The notes beneath the pieces are model-generated. The model did no database searches and had not been told where the DNA came from. It saw only the letters and a program-made list of their open reading frames with translations. Positions 60,682-64,000 of a stretch of 64,000 bases of DNA are shown piece by piece. Source of the stretch: JANQHS01 sp965227315 (GTDB lineage: Bacteria; Bacteroidota; Bacteroidia; Cytophagales; CCMP332). Positions within the stretch are counted from its first letter, which is position 1, and the number at the start of each line of letters is the position of its first letter. Position numbers and translations under genes: made by a program. Where the stretch lies: assembly GCA_965227315.1 (NCBI GenBank), contig OZ245737.1:1922001-1986000 (forward strand), read 5' to 3'.

Positions 60682-62511
60682 TTAATTTTTAAAAGGTTCG
60701 TATTCCGTTCCGCCACCTTCAAATTGGGCGTTGTTATAAAACTCGACAAATGTAAGCCTTAATGGATGAATCATTGACCCAAGTAAGGCGATTACAAAAT
60801 TCAAACTATGACCGATGATCAGGAAGATCACTCCACCTCCAATGGACAGGACTGAACCTTCGAACATCGGTGCTGCGATCTGGTTTACCACCAGTCCCAG
60901 AATTGATGAGGATACCCCAAGCGCAAACAATCTGATATAGGAGAGGATATCTCCTAGCAGTCCTGTGAAAACAAAAAACACTCCGAGTGATCCATTGCCA
61001 ATTCTCTGGGCTAAAGGTATGTTCAGGTCATAAAAGATGATCATGGTCAGGATGCCTATCCCAAGTATCCACCCCAGGGGAGACATCATGCCATTGAATG
61101 GGGCCATATCCTGGTTTCCGCCAAGGAATAATCCCACGGCTGCAACGATGATCAGGAGTTTCCCTACCTGTGGCAGGGCCATTCCGAATGACATGAATTT
61201 CGTTCTTCTGAAAATGGAGATCACCACTCCAAGGAGTATTTGGAAGAGCCCGACCATCAGGCTCACATTGAATGCATTGAACATGAAATCCTGATCATCC
61301 GTGATAAAAACAAATCGTTCGAAATAACCCAGTATGGGGATGTCCCCGGCCTCAAGCAGCGGTATTCCGAAAAATGTTCCGGATTTCACTGTTCCGATAA
61401 ACATGGTGACAAGCCCAAGCACCAGTCCCAGATAGCCGGCGGGTTTGTAGTCTTTGAAAATGGTTCTCAAACCAACGAAGCTGACTATGGTCAATACGAT
61501 CCCGTATCCCGCATCCCCGAGGCAGTATGCGAAAAAGATCGGATAAAAGAATCCGATAAAGGGGGTTAGATCAAACTCCCGGTAATTGGGAAGCTGATAC
61601 AGCTTTGTGATATCTTCAAACCAGGAATTGTACTTGCTGTTCTTGAGCATGATCGGTACGTTGTCGCCGATTTCCGGGTCCGTGATCCGATAGGTGAATC
61701 CTCCCTTGTCAAGCTTCTTTCTGACTTTTTCCTCTTTGCCGGCAGGGAACCAGCCGTTCAGGGTTTGGATGGCTTCAATTTCCCCAACCTGTTCCATTTT
61801 ATCCGCAGCAATATTGTACTGAGCCTGCCTCATCAGACTTGCTCTCTTTCTGCCCAGATCTTTGAGAAAGATCTCCATCCCGGCCAGGGTTTTCCAACCT
61901 TCGGAGATCGCTTCCTCGCAATCCTCAAATTCCTTCTGTATGATGGTCAGGGATTTTTTCGGCAGATGCACCTCATCGGCGGCCACCTGGATCTGCTCAC
62001 CGTTTTCAAACACCACAAAATAGACCAGACCTTTATCCTTATTGATCACATATACATGACCCTTGGGTGGTCTGAGCTGCTTGAACTCCTTTTCCGGAAG
62101 GGTAAAGAATCTCGCGGTTACTCCAAAGCGCTCAAGTATACCGAGCTTCAACCAGTGAATGTTTCCCCAGGGCTCCAGATTGGCCTCATGCCTTTTCAGA
62201 TCTTCTTTTTTGTCGGATAGCTCCTCAATGGTTTTCTCGATATCGTCAATCCTCTTCTTGAACAGCTCCGGGTTGAAGGAAACATCAAGGCTGGTATCCT
62301 TGGTTTGGTGACCAACGATGTTCAGGGCTTTTCCAATGGCCTCTTCAATATGGTCGAGGGTTTCCAATTCTTTGGAAAGATCCTCTCTGATCGGGTATTC
62401 TTCTTTTGGCCCTTCGATATGAACAGAACGGAATTTTCCCAGCTTGTCGAGAATCTGTTCTTTCTCAGCGGAAGTGCAGAGCAGGGTCAATTTTTTCATG
62501 TTCGACTTCAT
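60682..62511 (-). CDS. ntpI: V-type ATPase subunit I (a-subunit-like stator)
   Basis: 609 residues: a cytoplasmic N-terminal half with coiled-coil stretches (KKRIDDIEKTIEELSDKKED) and a membrane half with 7-8 TMs. Family motifs are FFAYCLGDAGYG and LSYIRLFALGVSSSILG, the latter with the essential Arg facing the rotor Glu. It is shorter than many eukaryotic a-subunits but normal for bacterial V/A ATPases. It overlaps the subunit D gene by 4 bases. Confidence 0.94.
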   Translation of the reverse strand: MKSNMKKLTLLCTSAEKEQILDKLGKFRSVHIEGPKEEYPIREDLSKELETLDHIEEAIGKALNIVGHQTKDTSLDVSFNPELFKKRIDDIEKTIEELSDKKEDLKRHEANLEPWGNIHWLKLGILERFGVTARFFTLPEKEFKQLRPPKGHVYVINKDKGLVYFVVFENGEQIQVAADEVHLPKKSLTIIQKEFEDCEEAISEGWKTLAGMEIFLKDLGRKRASLMRQAQYNIAADKMEQVGEIEAIQTLNGWFPAGKEEKVRKKLDKGGFTYRITDPEIGDNVPIMLKNSKYNSWFEDITKLYQLPNYREFDLTPFIGFFYPIFFAYCLGDAGYGIVLTIVSFVGLRTIFKDYKPAGYLGLVLGLVTMFIGTVKSGTFFGIPLLEAGDIPILGYFERFVFITDDQDFMFNAFNVSLMVGLFQILLGVVISIFRRTKFMSFGMALPQVGKLLIIVAAVGLFLGGNQDMAPFNGMMSPLGWILGIGILTMIIFYDLNIPLAQRIGNGSLGVFFVFTGLLGDILSYIRLFALGVSSSILGLVVNQIAAPMFEGSVLSIGGGVIFLIIGHSLNFVIALLGSMIHPLRLTFVEFYNNAQFEGGGTEYEPFKN

Positions 62512-63101
62512 ACCGCCATTTTCGCTGTTCTTTCCTTCACAATCTTTTGCGCAGCCTTGGAGATATTCTCCTTGTCTTCCAGAAATCGCTTGATCTTACC
62601 GATTCCGCTCTCAAACTCCGGGATCTGGACCTTTTCATAAAGGTTTACCTTTTGTGTGGTCTTCCTCCTTTCCCGGTGAAGGATCTCAAACTGTCTTTGA
62701 AATACCTTCAGCTCCATTTCCAATTCGACCTCCTTTTTCAATTGTTCAATAGCGAGGTCGGACCATGCCGGTAATTCAAAGAACGAGCTATCGCTGATCT
62801 CAAATTCAAGTCCTTCGAAAATCGGAATTTTGGTACCGGCCGTGTTCTTCAGATCGATGATCGCCTCCTTTATCCTGAGTATATCGGGAAACTTGTTCCA
62901 AAGTTTGTTGGTGGAATAATTCTCCTTTCTCAGGTTATTCAATTCCTCCTGTTTCTCCTTGATCAGTACCTGAACCTTTTTTACCTCGATCCTAAGGGCG
63001 GTCTCCTTACTTTTTAAGGTAGGAAGCACCTTTACCCTGACGGCCAACTGTTTCCTGAGGCTGTGCAGAAAAGTTTTATTGTACTGGATCTTCAGAGCCA
63101 T
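62508..63101 (-). CDS. ntpD: V-type ATPase subunit D (central shaft)
   Basis: 197 residues, almost entirely long helices (LRKQLAVRVKVLPTLKSKET ... KVNLYEKVQIPEFESGIGKI RFLEDKENISKA), as in the antiparallel coiled-coil D subunit that turns inside the A3B3 head. The motif KVNLYEKVQIP matches the family's KVNALE..xIP. It lies 1 base after subunit B and overlaps subunit I by 4 bases. Confidence 0.92.
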   Translation of the reverse strand: MALKIQYNKTFLHSLRKQLAVRVKVLPTLKSKETALRIEVKKVQVLIKEKQEELNNLRKENYSTNKLWNKFPDILRIKEAIIDLKNTAGTKIPIFEGLEFEISDSSFFELPAWSDLAIEQLKKEVELEMELKVFQRQFEILHRERRKTTQKVNLYEKVQIPEFESGIGKIKRFLEDKENISKAAQKIVKERTAKMAV

Positions 63102-63102
63102 T

Positions 63103-64000
63103 CTAGTTCTTTTTCCAGTATTTTTCCATCAACTCTTCCTTGATGCCCACCTCATGGGCCTCAAAATATTTGGACATCATCTCCCAGCCGCGATCAAGCA
63201 TTTTTTCAACGGGGATATTGATATCAACAGCCAATAGCCTTTCGGAATAGTCTTTTGCAAACTCCAGCGTGCGCTGATCATAATCGGTGAGATCAAATCC
63301 ATTTTCGCGCTTGGTTCTGGCAGACATGGCATCTGCATATAGTCGGACCAGCGAGTTCATCACCTGTGGATGGTCTTCTCTGGTTGTTTTTCCAATTACA
63401 TTTTGCTTCAGCCTCGACAAACTTCGAAAAGGATCGATGATGGTCTTTCCGATCTCCGTATCTCTTCTCAGGAAAAGCTGCCCCTCGGTGATATACCCGG
63501 TATTATCCGGAATTGCATGAGTGATGTCCCCTTCATTCAGTGTCGTTACCGCGATGATCGTCAAAGAACCACCATGATCAAATTGGACCGCCTTTTCATA
63601 GATTCTCGCAAGGTCACTGTAGAGAGAGCCTGGCATGGAATCCTTGGATGGGATCTGATCCATCTTGTTTGCCACAATTGAAAGGGCATCGGCGAAAAGG
63701 GTCATATCTGTGAGGAGCACCAATACTTTCTGCTGCAGGTCATTGGCGAAAAACTCGCCCGCCGTGCAGGCCATATCCGGGATCAACAGCCTTTCAACCG
63801 GTGGATCCTCAGCGGTATTGATAAACGAAATGATCTTCTCGAGCTCTCCTGCATTGGTGAAGGTATCCCTGAAATATAGATAATCGTCATTGCTAAGGCC
63901 CATACCTCCAAGGATGATCTTATCAGCGTTTGCCCTCAAGGCCACAGAGGCAAGAACCTGGTTATAGGGCTCATTGGGATCGGCGAAGAATGGAATTTTT
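63103..64000 (-). CDS. ntpB: V-type ATPase subunit B (N-terminus cut by the window edge)
   Basis: The frame runs to the right edge (KIPFFADPNEPYNQVLA at the edge), so roughly the first third of a normal 440-residue subunit is missing. Seen are the regulatory nucleotide-site region, LLTDMTLFADALSIVANKMD and SMPGSLYSDLARIYEKA, IIAVTTLNEGDITHAIPDNT GYITEGQLFL and DPFRSLSRL. The non-catalytic B subunit alternates with A in the cytoplasmic head. The order B-D-I-K matches Bacteroidota V-ATPase operons; A, E and C would lie beyond the edge. Confidence 0.95.
   Translation of the reverse strand, partial: KIPFFADPNEPYNQVLASVALRANADKIILGGMGLSNDDYLYFRDTFTNAGELEKIISFINTAEDPPVERLLIPDMACTAGEFFANDLQQKVLVLLTDMTLFADALSIVANKMDQIPSKDSMPGSLYSDLARIYEKAVQFDHGGSLTIIAVTTLNEGDITHAIPDNTGYITEGQLFLRRDTEIGKTIIDPFRSLSRLKQNVIGKTTREDHPQVMNSLVRLYADAMSARTKRENGFDLTDYDQRTLEFAKDYSERLLAVDINIPVEKMLDRGWEMMSKYFEAHEVGIKEELMEKYWKKN

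Overview
The window looks like chromosome from a Bacteroidota member of the Cytophagales/Cyclobacteriaceae type. Four large secreted proteins end in type IX secretion (T9SS) sorting domains, and there is a zeaxanthin-type carotenoid operon. Promoter boxes of the TAnnTTTG type precede some genes, and a V/A-type ATPase operon of the Bacteroidota layout lies at the right edge. The taxonomic placement is inferred from gene content only.

Layout. 1-5.5 kb: a minus-strand multidrug exporter operon of the Ybh type (TetR regulator, TolC-like, HlyD-like, two separate ATPases, ABC-2 permease running off the left edge). 5.5-10.8 kb: a MacB/FtsX-type permease and a T9SS protein separated by copies of an intergenic repeat. 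10.8-14.7 kb: a tight seven-gene operon that starts with an ECF sigma factor, a tiny one-TM anti-sigma candidate and a one-TM periplasmic sensor (the layout of Cupriavidus CnrH/CnrY/CnrX). It continues with a YHYH lipoprotein, an EF-hand protein, a MORN-repeat protein and a SCO1-like copper chaperone; I infer an envelope metal, probably copper, response system. 15.1-18.5 kb: an AT-rich mini-island next to tRNA-Leu and tRNA-Gly, with an HExxH metallopeptidase that may be Lit-like, a divergent PD-(D/E)XK nuclease, and a frameshifted Vsr remnant.

18.9-29 kb: two-domain polyphosphate kinase 2, two unknown genes, then a seven-gene overlapping minus-strand operon of glycosyltransferases, an FtsX/LolCDE-like ABC pair and a large lipoprotein. 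29-42.8 kb: mostly housekeeping and secreted proteins (AspRS, M14 carboxypeptidase, a STAS-like protein facing a propeller/SpoIIE phosphatase receptor, MutS, SpoU methylase, MazG-like, M28 peptidase). 42.9-48.4 kb: a 1846-residue T9SS surface protein with Asp-box, PKD and GEVED modules and a 276-residue internal duplication. 48.4-50.3 kb: TrkA-type K+ channel subunit, uridine kinase, RdgB.

50.4-56.4 kb: a light/B12-type regulatory and biosynthetic unit. A CarH-like MerR/cobalamin-binding regulator retains the Wx9EH and ExHxxG motifs. It is followed by an intergenic region with three inverted pairs of a TTGTTYAAC half-site, an ECF sigma factor, CrtI, CrtB, Idi, an SRPBCC protein, CrtZ and CrtYcd. 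56.4-64 kb: a T9SS type B LamG protein, a PhzF family enzyme, a MORN-like protein, and V-ATPase subunits K, I, D and B. The K rotor subunit carries the full set of Na+ ligands known from Enterococcus NtpK. The strongest leads are the CarH/ECF carotenoid control region, the Cnr-like YHYH/SCO operon, the dispersed repeat family with a tRNA T-arm-like end, and the predicted Na+ specificity of the V-ATPase.
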